Assembly (NCBI RefSeq): GCF_028583425.1
Contig: NC_072806.1
Coordinates: 30,674,001 to 30,738,000, forward strand
Direction of reading: 5' to 3'
Length of the DNA: 64,000 nucleotides
Source: Eublepharis macularius
Taxonomy: Eukaryota; Chordata; Lepidosauria; Squamata; Eublepharidae
Shown here: piece after piece, positions 57,701 through 64,000 of the stretch
Position numbering within the stretch: position 1 is the first letter of the stretch
Layout of the letters: each line of letters starts with the position of its first letter
The notes under the pieces: model-generated
What the model was told of the DNA's origin: nothing
Database searches by the model: none
What the model saw: the letters and a program-made list of their open reading frames with translations, nothing else
Position numbers and translations under genes: made by a program

Positions 57701-60700
57701 TTTTGGGTTTGGCTTCGCCTCTTGTAGCCATTTGGACATGGTGCTTATCACCTGCTCTCAAAATTCCAAATATGCCCACAGGCTCAAAAAGTTTCATAAT
57801 TTCCATGTGTTCTGACTGCATGTTTTGGTGGCTGAGGAAAGTATTTTTAGAACAAAATCCACTCCTTTCTCCTTCCTCATACAAATCCATGACAGTGTTC
57901 TTCTCGTTAAAGGATTTGATTGAGTCCCACAGGAACTGCCCCTGTGAAGGTTTCAGCATACCCAACAGTGAATCGCATCACAACATTAATATCTGCTTTC
58001 CATCCACCTTGGACCTCCGAGTCAAGACACCGAAGCCACAAGGAGAGGAGACAGCACAAGTTGGTCCGTTTCCATTTTGTCAGGCATGTTTTGCTGCATA
58101 GAATGGGAGGGGCAGTTTCCTTGCAGAGACTAGAAATACCCTTGCAGAGTTTTGTGAGCAGAGGGGATTGAAGGTTCCCTCCTTTTCTCTCCCTACCCTT
58201 TTGCTAGTTTGTTTCTAGCACTTCCCACTGTGTTAGAGGGGAATTGCCTGTGATTAGGGGTGTGCACCCCAAAAATATTTGGGTTTCCTGCTTTGGGTTT
58301 ACCCAATTGTGGGAATTGCCTGTGGAGAGGGCCAAGGGACTCCCCAGTCCCCTGCCTTGTTCCCAGTCTCCTGTTACCCAGGCTCCCGGTTACTGCAGGG
58401 ACTGTTTACTGCACTTGTGCACCACTGGGGGATCGGCAATTGCCAACAGACTACCCCCTTCCTGTGGGACCTGTTTTATGTAGCGTGGCTGAGCAGTGGG
58501 AGTCTATGTGATACAAAGAACAGCTACCAGAATTTAAGAATTTAAAAAAGCATTTATTAAAGAAAAGGGAAAAAATGTTCACACACTTTTAAGCACAGCT
58601 CCAGGACAGTCAAGGGAACTCAAGGAAATGGGTAAAAGAGCAATTCCTCTCTCCCCCTCTTGATATGTACCTAACATCGATTTTCTGATTAGGCAGGCTC
58701 TCTGTCTTAAAAAGTTCCGGTTCATTGAGATGTATTCATATCTTTCATGATTCAGGCCTCCAGCCTCCACATGGTCAATGGCTGCCGCCTATAAGGGGTC
58801 AGTTCCCAGCTCCTTCAGCTTTCAACTCAAGTCAACCAAAAAGAGACCCTTCTCCCTGTGCCAGGAGATTTTATTCTCTCCCTTTGCCCACCCCATGGAC
58901 AGGCCAAAGGTACAGGTCAGAGAGGCTTTTCCTGGAGATTCCAGGAAGAAACCTTTCTCGTATTATCCCTCAAGTCTCTGTTCCCACCTCACCCTCTGCA
59001 CACACCTGAAGGAAAAGCTGGCCATATCAGCATAACTAAAGCCTAATGCTGGGTGTGGCTTGGAAAGCCTCTGGCTTTGCTTTCCCCATCCGACTTGTTC
59101 TCAGCTAAGAGATACTTTTCTAATGGGGGGGGGGGCGCAAATGTTTTGACACACTCCAAACATACAAGTAAAAGCATTTCCCCACAGAAAGCAACCTTTT
59201 AAAAAAGGAAATATCATTTTTATACTCTTTCATTGCCATACCTCATTGCAGCTAACATACCAGAAGCAAAATAGACTTTAAAAAACACGCATAAATTCTG
59301 AGCCCCATGAGTTAAAATGGACCTTTACTGATCAAAATTGTCCTAGCATACATTAATAAGTGTCTTTCTGGAAAGATAGTTAACTAAACATTAGATGCAA
59401 ACTTATGTAAGAATATTCCAACCAAAGAAAAGCAGCGGTTTGTACAGTGCTTCCCCCTTCCCATTTCAGCAGCTCTCAAGCCACTTGCCTGCATTTGGAG
59501 CAGAAAGTGGGGAAAATATTTCCTACAAGAACATCTCTGTGCCAAACTGCCTCCCTTTCCAAAGCTGCCTTTTAAAGACAGTTTTTAGGGATTTGTTTCA
59601 TAAATTCATATGAAATATGTAGTTATGCCCTAATGCCACAATCCTAAAGTCTCACTGAAGCTGGACAGAGGTGGTCCTTAGTTCTGAGTAAATATGCTTA
59701 GCACTGCTTCTGTGCTTTCCCTAGCATTCTGCACAAGATTTTGTGGTGACTGGGGAGCAATAAAATGGGTGTACACAACATAGGGGTGTCCATAGACCAG
59801 TTTGCCCAAAAATACAGCTGTTGCCTCCAGCTGTTAAGCCAAAGAGGTTGGGCTATAAGATGTTGCTTAAAGTGATTTCTGCTCAGTCCCATTTACTAAT
59901 GCACTTGCAGAAATGATGTAAGCTAGAATACTCATTTGTGTTACAAAAGTGGCTTTTGCCTCCTCTGTGACAGTGCAACTCTCTGTTTACCTTTATACTG
60001 TGAATGCAAAATGTACACTGGAAAACATGATTTCTCATTCATGTTCAACTACGCACTGACAACATTCACTTGTCGTAAAAGTAGAATGCGAGAGGGTTTT
60101 TTTTTTAAATTAGTGAGATCTTTTCATGTTTTGGCAAATACACTTCCCTTCTAACTAACGCCTGATCTCTCAGTCAGGAGCTTTACTGTATCAAGATGTG
60201 CTGTTTCTGCACCCGTACTGGAGGCCGCTACTTTGTCCAAGGTCGAATCTGCTGTTCAAGGAGCTAAATCGAGCCCTGTCTGGGACACGGCTCCTCAACC
60301 CCAGGGTGATACCAGCAGCATGGATGACAGCCTCTGCAGCTTTGAAATTAATGAGATCTATACACATTGTCCAGAGTTATGTGAGGGCAGCATAGAGGAA
60401 GAGGAGTCAGCTGGATTGGATTCAGAATCCCAAAGAAAGAAACAAATCGCTTCAGAAGACAGGACAAAAGTTCCATCGCCTCCTGCCAAAATTCTGAATA
60501 GGTGCATGAGCTTTAGTGAGGATGATAGCTCTTCGGACCCTGAAGCAGAGCACATCAAGAACTTGAGTGATGCGTCAGAGTCCTGCCTGGTTACTGAAGC
60601 ATCACAGAGTATCAATGAAGCAGAGGCCAGCTGTTCAAATTGGGACAGGCTGTATAGCAAGTGTGTCTCAGATCTAAACACTTGTAAAAACTTAATGTGC

Positions 60701-61102
60701 CAATTTTCAGATGCTGTTGACAGGATAAAGGAATTAGATGTACTGGATGCCAATAGGAAGCAGCCGCTTGTGGGGAACCAAAGACAGCCGTGCTATGTCC
60801 CGTGTCCTCTGGAAGAGGCCTACTTGAAAAGGACTGAGGAGGCCTTGAAAAATATTAAAGGGCCCTACACTGGAGACAAGGCGTTACTGTGGAAGGCAGT
60901 CGGTCCTTCGTCAAAGTTCTACATCCCTCCCCCACTGCGGATCTCAGGCATGCTGAGGCCATTGGGTATTCACCACTTCCAAACAAAGGAAAATGAATGC
61001 AAGAATGAGAACAGGAGCCAAGAGGCCACCTTTCAGAATGATTTTGGATCAGACAGTGCCAAAATCGCTAAAGACATAGGAGCAGCAGAACCGGACTGTC
61101 AG
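36624..61102 (+). CDS. TEX14: TEX14, 5' part of coding sequence (runs off the window)
   Basis: Testis-expressed 14, a scaffold of germ-cell intercellular bridges. It binds CEP55 at the midbody and blocks the ALIX/TSG101-driven final cut, leaving stable bridges (family knowledge). Eleven coding exons, 36624-56918, join in phase into 510 residues with GT-AG junctions. They give N-terminal ankyrin repeats (about residues 22-130) and a protein-kinase-like domain (about 200-510) that lacks the catalytic Asp: HRT at 369-371 replaces HRD and SNL at 388-390 replaces DFG. Lys268 in VTVKE and the APE at 419-421 are kept. A later large exon has SFEINEIY and the CEP55-binding region. Human TEX14 is about 1,500 residues, so the C-terminal part lies beyond the window. 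The ATG at 36624 has A at -3 and G at +4, and the protein begins [14 protein letters not shown], close to human MSHAVPVPCPVKLG. Confidence 0.95.
37955..38096 (+). mobile_element. LINE 3' tail
   Basis: TTTTATCGATTTTAACTGTT, CACCGCCCAGAGCCCCTGGG, GATGGGCGGTATATAAATTG, then an AATA repeat: a typical squamate LINE/SINE 3' end. Confidence 0.7.
38270..38308. repeat. compound microsatellite (AT)n(AG)n(TG)n
   Basis: Short runs of AT, AG and TG in succession. Confidence 0.9.
39290..39960. promoter_or_regulatory. CpG-dense block inside a TEX14 intron, candidate promoter
   Basis: CpG dinucleotides are frequent from CTCGCGTGG at 39297 to GGTCGGAGG near 39960, unlike the rest of the intron. Promoter-type motifs cluster at 39475-39575: a CCAAT box (AGCCAATAAACG), an inverted one (GATTGGTTG), a TATA-like CTCTATATG and a GC box (GGGGGCGGGG). 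Just upstream are two small hairpins, ATAGAACGT/ACGTTCTAT (39336-39364) and AGCCGT/ACGGCT (39386-39402). There is no convincing coding frame. It could start an internal TEX14 transcript or a non-coding RNA. Confidence 0.45.
41426..41540 (+). CDS. TEX14: TEX14 coding exon 2 (ankyrin repeat)
   Basis: 115 nt encoding [20 protein letters not shown] and then [11 protein letters not shown], an ankyrin repeat closely matching human [21 protein letters not shown]. The acceptor is TTTTTTTAG and the donor GTAAGT. It joins in phase to the exons either side. Confidence 0.96.
42505..44027 (-). mobile_element. L1-type ORF1-only retroelement insertion
   Basis: About 1.5 kb, minus strand, flanked by a perfect 19-bp target duplication at 42486-42504 and 44028-44046. 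It has a 10-base A tail (the T-run from 42505) and a GC-rich 5' region. The ORF1 product starts near 43632 with a coiled-coil-like segment. After breaks it continues at 43310-42771 with [18 protein letters not shown] and [20 protein letters not shown], the RNA-binding and C-terminal domains of L1 ORF1p. It is broken by a frameshift at a nine-base G-run (about 43438-43446) and by a TAA near 43315. No ORF2 (endonuclease or reverse transcriptase) is present. Confidence 0.9.
42771..43632 (-). pseudogene. L1 ORF1p-like coding remnant
   Basis: The N-terminal frame at 43632-43369 ([33 protein letters not shown]) is thrown out of phase at a homopolymer G-run. The C-terminal frame (43310-42771, 179 residues) is open from [16 protein letters not shown] on. 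It would bind RNA in an L1 ribonucleoprotein if intact (family knowledge). It also ends near a second G-run that may alter the true C-terminus. Confidence 0.85.
45331..45398. repeat. short palindromic repeat (AGTTACTC / GAGTAACT)
   Basis: GCAGAGTTACTCCTGTCTAA and GCTTAGACTGGAGTAACTCT are inverted copies. Related single arms occur near 37672-37715 and 59640-59700. Confidence 0.65.
45931..46096 (+). CDS. TEX14: TEX14 coding exon 3 (ankyrin repeats)
   Basis: 166 nt encoding [38 protein letters not shown] and [12 protein letters not shown], two further ankyrin units close to the human ones. The acceptor is TTCTGTAG, the donor GTATGT. It ends at a codon boundary (residue 137). Confidence 0.96.
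46097..46819. other. TEX14 intron after coding exon 3, nothing recognised
   Basis: 0.7 kb without a gene or clear repeat. Confidence 0.6.
46820..46950 (+). CDS. TEX14: TEX14 coding exon 4
   Basis: 131 nt encoding [18 protein letters not shown] and [18 protein letters not shown], aligned with human VEFMQRCASHMQAIIQGF and SPQRLVYSPSWCGGLVQG. The acceptor is TTTCAG, the donor GTAAGT, phase 2. Confidence 0.95.
46951..48287. other. TEX14 intron after coding exon 4
   Basis: 1.3 kb, over half of it a LINE 3' region (about 47190-47960). Confidence 0.65.
47190..47960 (-). mobile_element. LINE 3' region, minus strand
   Basis: ATTTATTTATTTATATGCGT, TCTCACAGGGAGGGCGTTCC, ACAGGTGACAACTGCAAAAG and CACCTCACCTCTGAAGGAAG recall the 3' part of squamate L2/CR1-type LINEs read backwards. 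Family not assigned. Confidence 0.55.
48288..48384 (+). CDS. TEX14: TEX14 coding exon 5
   Basis: 97 nt encoding [15 protein letters not shown], then [12 protein letters not shown] before the donor GTAAGC. Human reads NPNGSPNRLLKAG then YSFGFGK. The acceptor is CCCTCCAG. It was found from phase and splice sites because the exon is small and divergent in the middle. Confidence 0.9.
48385..49221. other. TEX14 intron after coding exon 5
   Basis: 0.8 kb, about half of it a hAT-like element (48742-49137). Confidence 0.75.
48742..49137. mobile_element. hAT-like element, CAGGGGTCATTT family, copy 2
   Basis: 396 bp from CAGGGGTCATTTCG to CGAAATGAGCCCTG with a perfect 8-bp duplication CTCCTGAT at 48734-48741 and 49138-49145. 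It is a near-copy of 23012-23459, lacking some inner repeats. It ends 84 bp before the next exon. Confidence 0.93.
49222..49352 (+). CDS. TEX14: TEX14 coding exon 6
   Basis: 131 nt encoding [18 protein letters not shown] and [20 protein letters not shown]. Human has FYLTGATQLAYLGSLPVI and [20 protein letters not shown]. This is the N-lobe side of the pseudokinase. The acceptor is CCTCTCAG, the donor GTGAGC. Confidence 0.96.
49353..50296. other. TEX14 intron after coding exon 6
   Basis: 0.9 kb, largely the LINE 3' repeat at 49530-49960. Confidence 0.65.
49530..49960 (-). mobile_element. LINE 3' part, sister of 34715-35010
   Basis: TATAAATGCAAATTTGCAAA, AGCAACAAACAGTGCATGG, ATAGTCCTCCTATCTATG, CATCAGACAGGCCATTCCAT. 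Confidence 0.6.
50297..50410 (+). CDS. TEX14: TEX14 coding exon 7 (pseudokinase N-lobe)
   Basis: 114 nt encoding [18 protein letters not shown] and [16 protein letters not shown]. Lys268 in VTVKEL is in the position of the kinase beta-3 lysine. The acceptor is TTTTTAG, the donor GTATGC. Confidence 0.96.
50411..51061. other. TEX14 intron after coding exon 7, nothing recognised
   Basis: 0.65 kb with a G-run at about 50541 and no recognisable element. Confidence 0.6.
51062..51185 (+). CDS. TEX14: TEX14 coding exon 8
   Basis: 124 nt encoding [17 protein letters not shown], then [19 protein letters not shown] and LHER, almost as in human. RHPHLL is the typical kinase alpha-C/beta-4 region. The acceptor is CTCTGCAG, the donor GTAATG. 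Confidence 0.96.
51186..52551. other. TEX14 intron after coding exon 8
   Basis: 1.4 kb with one MIR-like SINE (52085-52325); otherwise nothing recognised. Confidence 0.6.
52085..52325 (-). mobile_element. MIR-like CORE-SINE
   Basis: TTATCTCCCCGTATAACAGA, TGGGGAGACTGAAGTGGG, then TGAACCCATGACAGTCC and ATTATGCTACACCAGCTCCC recall the ancient MIR core read backwards. Confidence 0.6.
52552..52730 (+). CDS. TEX14: TEX14 coding exon 9 (pseudokinase catalytic-loop region)
   Basis: 179 nt encoding [20 protein letters not shown] and [13 protein letters not shown]. The loop reads HRT-V-SSYAV where an active kinase has HRDLKxxN, and SNL where it has DFG, as in human (HRSLSSYAV, LTNLEYM). The acceptor is GCCTCCAG; the donor is the weak GTTCGA, fixed by phase and by the human exon end. 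Confidence 0.94.
52731..53538. other. TEX14 intron after coding exon 9, nothing recognised
   Basis: 0.8 kb; its open frames match nothing known to me and lack splice support. Confidence 0.6.
53539..53690 (+). CDS. TEX14: TEX14 coding exon 10
   Basis: 152 nt encoding [14 protein letters not shown], then [20 protein letters not shown] and [13 protein letters not shown]. The APE motif and the SDIYSF helix are conserved with human WAAPEVILQK and SDIYSFSMIMQEILT. The acceptor is TCTGGCAG, the donor GTACAG. Confidence 0.95.
53715..53850 (+). mobile_element. 5S-rRNA-derived SINE, diverged
   Basis: AACTAGGCAGGTCTGGA, AGTATTTGTTTGGGTGACCA and CCTGGGAACCC follow the 3' half of 5S rRNA (AGCAGGGT, TACTTGGATGGGAGACC), then the tail GGTTGGATATAAATATC. 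Confidence 0.6.
54290..54680 (-). mobile_element. CR1 LINE 3' region, minus strand
   Basis: CTAAATCTATTGCCCATCAG, CTTCACTGGGTAACCC, TCATCTCCCCCTTAGTTGTG and ATCATTTTGATTGCC are the reverse of the CR1 3' part seen at 6460-6594. Confidence 0.8.
54752..54918. mobile_element. MITE with long terminal inverted repeats and ATG duplication
   Basis: 167 bp; the left GGCCGTTCCCACATGGCTCA, CCTGCACCC, AACGCTGC is mirrored at the right, with ATG on both sides (54749-54751 and 54919-54921). The 3-bp duplication would suit a PIF/Harbinger-like origin, but a 3-base match is weak evidence. Confidence 0.75.
55160..55310. repeat. foldback repeat, third subtype
   Basis: GTTCAAAAGCACCCTAAAGA and TCTTTAAGGTGCTATTGGAC are inverted, and AACGTATGAGCTTTTGAGAT lies in the centre. 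It resembles the other foldback repeats in plan. Confidence 0.6.
55957..56197 (-). mobile_element. tRNA-derived SINE with unusually long flanking duplication
   Basis: ATACTGCCCTTCAGGAAAAC, GTGAGGTGGGTGGGGCTGAG, GACCCAAGGTCACCCAACTG, GGGGAATCAAACTCAGTTCT, GCTCTTAACCACTA. It is flanked by a direct repeat of about 42 bp (55915-55956 and 56198-56239), of which the first 28 bases are identical. Confidence 0.85.
56728..56918 (+). CDS. TEX14: TEX14 coding exon 11 (end of pseudokinase)
   Basis: 191 nt encoding [39 protein letters not shown] and [15 protein letters not shown]. Human has DIPWKGLDGSVVKKAVVSG, VRLPKPYYDIVKSG and MNLQDIRYILKNDLK. The acceptor is TCTTCCAG, the donor GTAAAC. It ends at codon 510. 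Confidence 0.96.
56919..57912. other. TEX14 intron after coding exon 11, nothing recognised
   Basis: 1.0 kb. A long open frame crosses 57553-57912, but its N-terminal part has no family motif. Confidence 0.55.
57913..58059 (+). CDS. TEX14: TEX14 candidate coding exon 12
   Basis: An open stretch after the AG at 57911-57912, starting DLIESHRN and continuing [16 protein letters not shown] and KPQGEETAQ. Phase 0 fits the previous exon, and human TEX14 also resumes with Asp after NDLK and has a similar HPDVNVYLGL patch. Overall similarity is low and the donor (GTTGGT) is weak, so the limits, and possibly the exon itself, are uncertain. Confidence 0.42.
58060..60173. other. TEX14 intron(s), nothing firmly recognised
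   Basis: 2.1 kb. A piece at about 58255-58500 begins AGGGGTGTGCACCCC, a start seen in reptile repeats, but I cannot define it. A further TEX14 exon may be hidden here, because the phases either side do not join. Confidence 0.5.
60174..61102 (+). CDS. TEX14: TEX14 large exon with CEP55-binding region
   Basis: An open frame of about 0.9 kb ending at the donor GTAAAA. It contains [11 protein letters not shown], identical in core to human [11 protein letters not shown]; an acidic, serine-rich stretch; a coiled-coil-like segment ([19 protein letters not shown] then [17 protein letters not shown]); and [15 protein letters not shown] at the place of human PAVGPPSLAYLPPV, the CEP55-binding site. The 3' end is clear. 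The 5' end is less so: a CTCTCAG acceptor ends at 60173 and another AG at 60177; the first fits a phase-1 and the second a phase-2 preceding exon, and neither fits the candidate exon at 57913-58059 directly. Another exon may be missing between them. Confidence 0.88.
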
Positions 61103-61246
61103 GTAAAATGAACAAACCAGGCTTATACCATGTAAAACTCATTTCATGTCATACACTGATTGCTGCAGTAGGGCACTATGGAGGACTCCAGGGACCTGCC
61201 ATCAGAACATTGAAGCTGACCACATAGGTGGGGAGTGATGTTCAGG

Positions 61247-61607
61247 TAGGGTTGCCAAGAGGGAGGGGGGACCTGTCACCTTTTGGACCTTCTTGTGTGC
61301 TTGCGTTCATCAGGGTGCTATGATGTCACTTCCAAGTGACATCTTCGCTCATAGTGGCAGGCTTGCTCCCGCGCTTTACAGGGGCCAATTTGTGAAGCGT
61401 GGGAGTATGCCTGCCATCAAGCATGATGGCAGCACTTCCGGAAGTGATGTCATCATACCAGGCGGGAGCGCACCAGCTGCAGTCTGGCCCAGAGGGGTTT
61501 TGCCTCCTGGACCCATTCCCTGGGCCTCCCCCCAGGTAAATGGTGGCGGGGGGCAGAGGCTGAGAGCAGGGGATTGCCTGCTCCCATCAGGGAACCTGGC
61601 AGCCCTA
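61247..61607. mobile_element. hAT-like element, TAGGGTTGCC family, long copy
   Basis: 361 bp from TAGGGTTGCCAAGAGG to CCTGGCAGCCCTA with a perfect 8-bp duplication TGTTCAGG at 61239-61246 and 61608-61615. The body (CACTTCCGGAAGTGATGTCA, GCGTGGGAGTATGCCTGCC) resembles 2416-2800 in the opposite orientation. Confidence 0.92.
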
Positions 61608-63269
61608 TGTTCAGGATAACTGGTTAGGCCTGATTCAGATACAAGCATGACCTGAAGACGTCTTAGGCATCTAATAAGCTTTCTTGTGTCAGATCATTCA
61701 TTTTCTGGTAAGAGGTACACCTCAATATGTTTTTGGTTCATTTTAAGTATTGTGCACAAGTAAATACATTGTTTGAAAATCATGCTTCCGTTTTATCTTA
61801 CTAAAACATATTTATATTGCTAACATTGACAAAGGCTATGATAATACCAGCCTCTTATTCCATATTGGATCATTAAAGGAGAGTGGCTACTTGAGTCCCA
61901 AGCATTTTATCCTACCCAGAAATAAGCACGTTTCACAAGGCAAGGAGTATCTGCAAATATGACACCATGTCAGACTGCAATATTTATAGGTTTTTTGAAG
62001 AACATTTTCCAGTAATAGCTAGCTGTCCTATACTTATAATCTGTCTTGCATCCCAGTGAGAAAGACAGATTAATAACAACTACAACAAAACAACAACAAT
62101 AAATGATGCATCCAGTACTCCCTGTTTACAAGGGCATTTTTGCCAATAATCAGAAGGGTACTGAACTCATTCTTAACTTCATCTCTCAAAACTTTCTTCT
62201 AGTTTTCCATTACCTCCCTTTATCATGCTTTTACGACTTCCCATCCCTCCTTAGTGTTGTCCTGTAATAACATCAATTTTTTTGGCAGCCTCTTGTTTCC
62301 TGCCCAGGCCTTTGCTGTCCATCACTTCCAAGCAGGATAGTTTGTCAGTTTTGGACAGGCACTACAAATAAGGTTGATGGAACCCCTAGCAGCGTACCAT
62401 CCATGTCAGGCCACAGTGATGGTTGGACTGCATTTGGCTTTGAGGCCCACAGTTTGTGCAAGCTTTTAACTTAATACCAATCCTTTCTGTTACAAAATTT
62501 GTATGGCTCCCATGGATCAAGGTGCTAGGAAGTCCCGTGGAATACCAGTTAAAGATGCAAGAGGGTATCTAGAAGTTGCCCTTACTCCACTATAGCAGCA
62601 CAGGAGGACTGCGGTGTTGGGGTGGAGAAAATGTGCATATCTGGGAAACAGGAGTGTGAGGCAGGCTTTAGAGATTGTCCAGGTGCCAGCTTCCCTTCTT
62701 TCTTTATAGGACAGTGGTTTCTATAGTCTTAGGAAATCTATCAGGAATTCCTCAGTGGGAAAAGCAGTAATGGCAGACAACCTTCCGTTACAATAACCAC
62801 TGCCATATATTTTCCATCGCAAAGTGCAGTTGCAAGGGGAGCATAGAGACATCCAGTGAACATGCACAATTTATTATAGGAGGGGTAGTGTGTTTTAACA
62901 GTTTCCTGCATGAACTGAACATGTATCTCACATCATGCCCCAGGTTCTGTGACAGATTTGTAGGGCTTTCTTGGCAGACAGAGGTTCTATGACAGATTTG
63001 TGAGATTTTTTGGCAGACAAGTCAATGTGGAAAGTTTTGTGAAAAGGTAAAAAAGCTTTTTAAAAAAATTCTTGTGATAGGGTTATAGAATGCAAGTGAT
63101 AGATGACGAGTTAAACCCTATTGGCCAGTGCTGAGCCTTGACTGGCTGGAGTTATTTTTCAGCTCTTGTACCCAAGCATTTCTACCAGGAGGGAAAGGAT
63201 GGTAAGCTTGCAGCCACTTCGAGGGAGTGAGTCAAGCTCCGCAGGGGATGGAATCAAAGAGACAGCGAG

Positions 63270-63480
63270 GTGAGTGGTGGATGGAAAGTGCCATCAAGTC
63301 ATAGCTTACTTATGGCAACCCCAGGCAAGAGACTTAGGTGGTTTACCTGCTTCTGCATAACAACCCTTATCTTCTCTGGAGGCCTCCCATCCAATTACTA
63401 ACCAAGGCTGACGCCTGCTTTGCTTCTGAGATCTGATGAGATCAGGCTTGCCTGGGCTATCTGGTTCAGGACAATGAGGT
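63270..63480 (-). mobile_element. 5S-rRNA-derived SINE, minus strand
   Basis: On the minus strand, CTGATCTCATCAGATCTCAG, AAGCAAAGCAGGCG, GGTTAGTAATTGGATGGGAG follow 5S rRNA, and the rest (GGGGTTGCCATAAGTAAGCT, ATGACTTGATGGCAC) is the usual body of 5S-derived amniote SINEs. Confidence 0.8.
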
Positions 63481-64000
63481 GAGTATTTCCCCCTAATTCC
63501 TAGGCATGCTGCACCCAAGATAGTGGGAGAGATACAGGTATAGTTGGGAGGGGGAAGATAATTAGAACTTAATTAGAACTTCAGATCATCTAGCCCTGGA
63601 CCTACTCTTAACTGTGATTGTATATAACTTGTATTTTTTAAATATATGAGAATTATACATGAGGAAACATGAGATGCTATGACTGATAATGATGCAAATC
63701 AAAGAAATATGTATAGACTTACTTATTTTGTATATTTTATTCTGGATACATTGTCTTGTCTCCTGTTAGCCTTGGACAGGTTTGACCCTCTCATGCTGGA
63801 TATTCCATTTTAATACGGCAAAAGAGAGAAATTTCATCTCAGGTCTACTTTGACTCTATATTAGGGGTGGCCAAACTTGCTTAATGTAAGAGCCACATAG
63901 AATAAATGTCAGATGTTTGAGAGCTACAAGACATGCATTGAAGTGACTTCAGATGAAGAGGCGAGTTTGGGGGAGTGTCCTGAAAGTGACATCACAGGAA

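Larger units (their letters stand above)
61103..64000. other. TEX14 intron running off the window
   Basis: 2.9 kb with a hAT-like element (61247-61607) and a 5S-derived SINE (63270-63480). No further TEX14 exon recognised; the C-terminal half of the protein should lie to the right. Confidence 0.65.

Noticed and set aside
57553..57912. Upstream 120 residues of a 182-residue open frame as part of TEX14
   Set aside because: No match to TEX14 and an acceptor-like site at 57911-57912 with correct phase; probably intron read-through.
58255..59110. Possible LTR-type element
   Set aside because: It starts like some reptile repeats, but I find no paired ends, primer-binding site or coding remnant.
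63300..63480. 5S rRNA gene
   Set aside because: Only part of 5S, diverged, fused to a SINE body.
1..64000. CRISPR arrays, bacterial operons, attachment sites, origins
   Set aside because: The window is vertebrate nuclear DNA with spliced genes; no such structure is seen.

Overview
The window is vertebrate nuclear DNA, most likely from a squamate reptile (a lizard, possibly a gecko). Long introns have GT-AG boundaries. The background is CpG-poor and packed with reptile-type interspersed repeats: tRNA-derived SINEs with a GGxATAAAT tail, CR1 LINEs, 5S-rRNA-derived SINEs, an L1-type ORF1 and many short hAT-like elements. The lineage call is an inference from these repeats and from how far the two proteins differ from the human ones; I cannot name a species.

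Two genes lie head to head. On the minus strand, from 33140 down to 3252, is a complete nine-exon RAD51C gene, a RAD51 paralogue of homologous recombination. Its predicted protein has 362 residues, its splice sites are all canonical, and exons 3 to 8 have the same lengths as in the human gene. On the plus strand, from 36624 past the right-hand edge, is TEX14, the germ-cell intercellular bridge protein. It has N-terminal ankyrin repeats, a pseudokinase domain and a large later exon carrying the CEP55-binding region. Human chromosome 17 has the same neighbours in the same divergent order. Both genes act in the germ line: RAD51C in recombination repair and meiosis, TEX14 in holding cytokinetic bridges open.

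Region by region: 1-3165 is downstream of RAD51C and holds several mobile elements, one nested in a SINE. 3252-33140 is RAD51C, with introns bearing a CR1 LINE split by a hAT-like element, a 1.5 kb inverted repeat with a GC-rich core, and several hAT-like elements and SINEs. 33141-36618 is the shared 5' region, CpG-dense next to RAD51C and then filled by repeats. 36624-61102 is TEX14; its first coding intron holds an unexplained CpG-dense block near 39.3-39.95 kb, and its second holds an ORF1-only L1-type insertion with a perfect 19-bp target duplication. 61103-64000 shows no exon that I can recognise.

I found no clear new biological system. The observations most worth following are the altered GPPX3Y CEP55-binding motif in TEX14, the intronic CpG block, the ORF1-only L1 insertion, the 1.5 kb inverted repeat and the set of hAT-like families with intact 8-bp target duplications. 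All exon limits were read by eye from splice signals, reading phase and recalled human proteins; no alignment was run.
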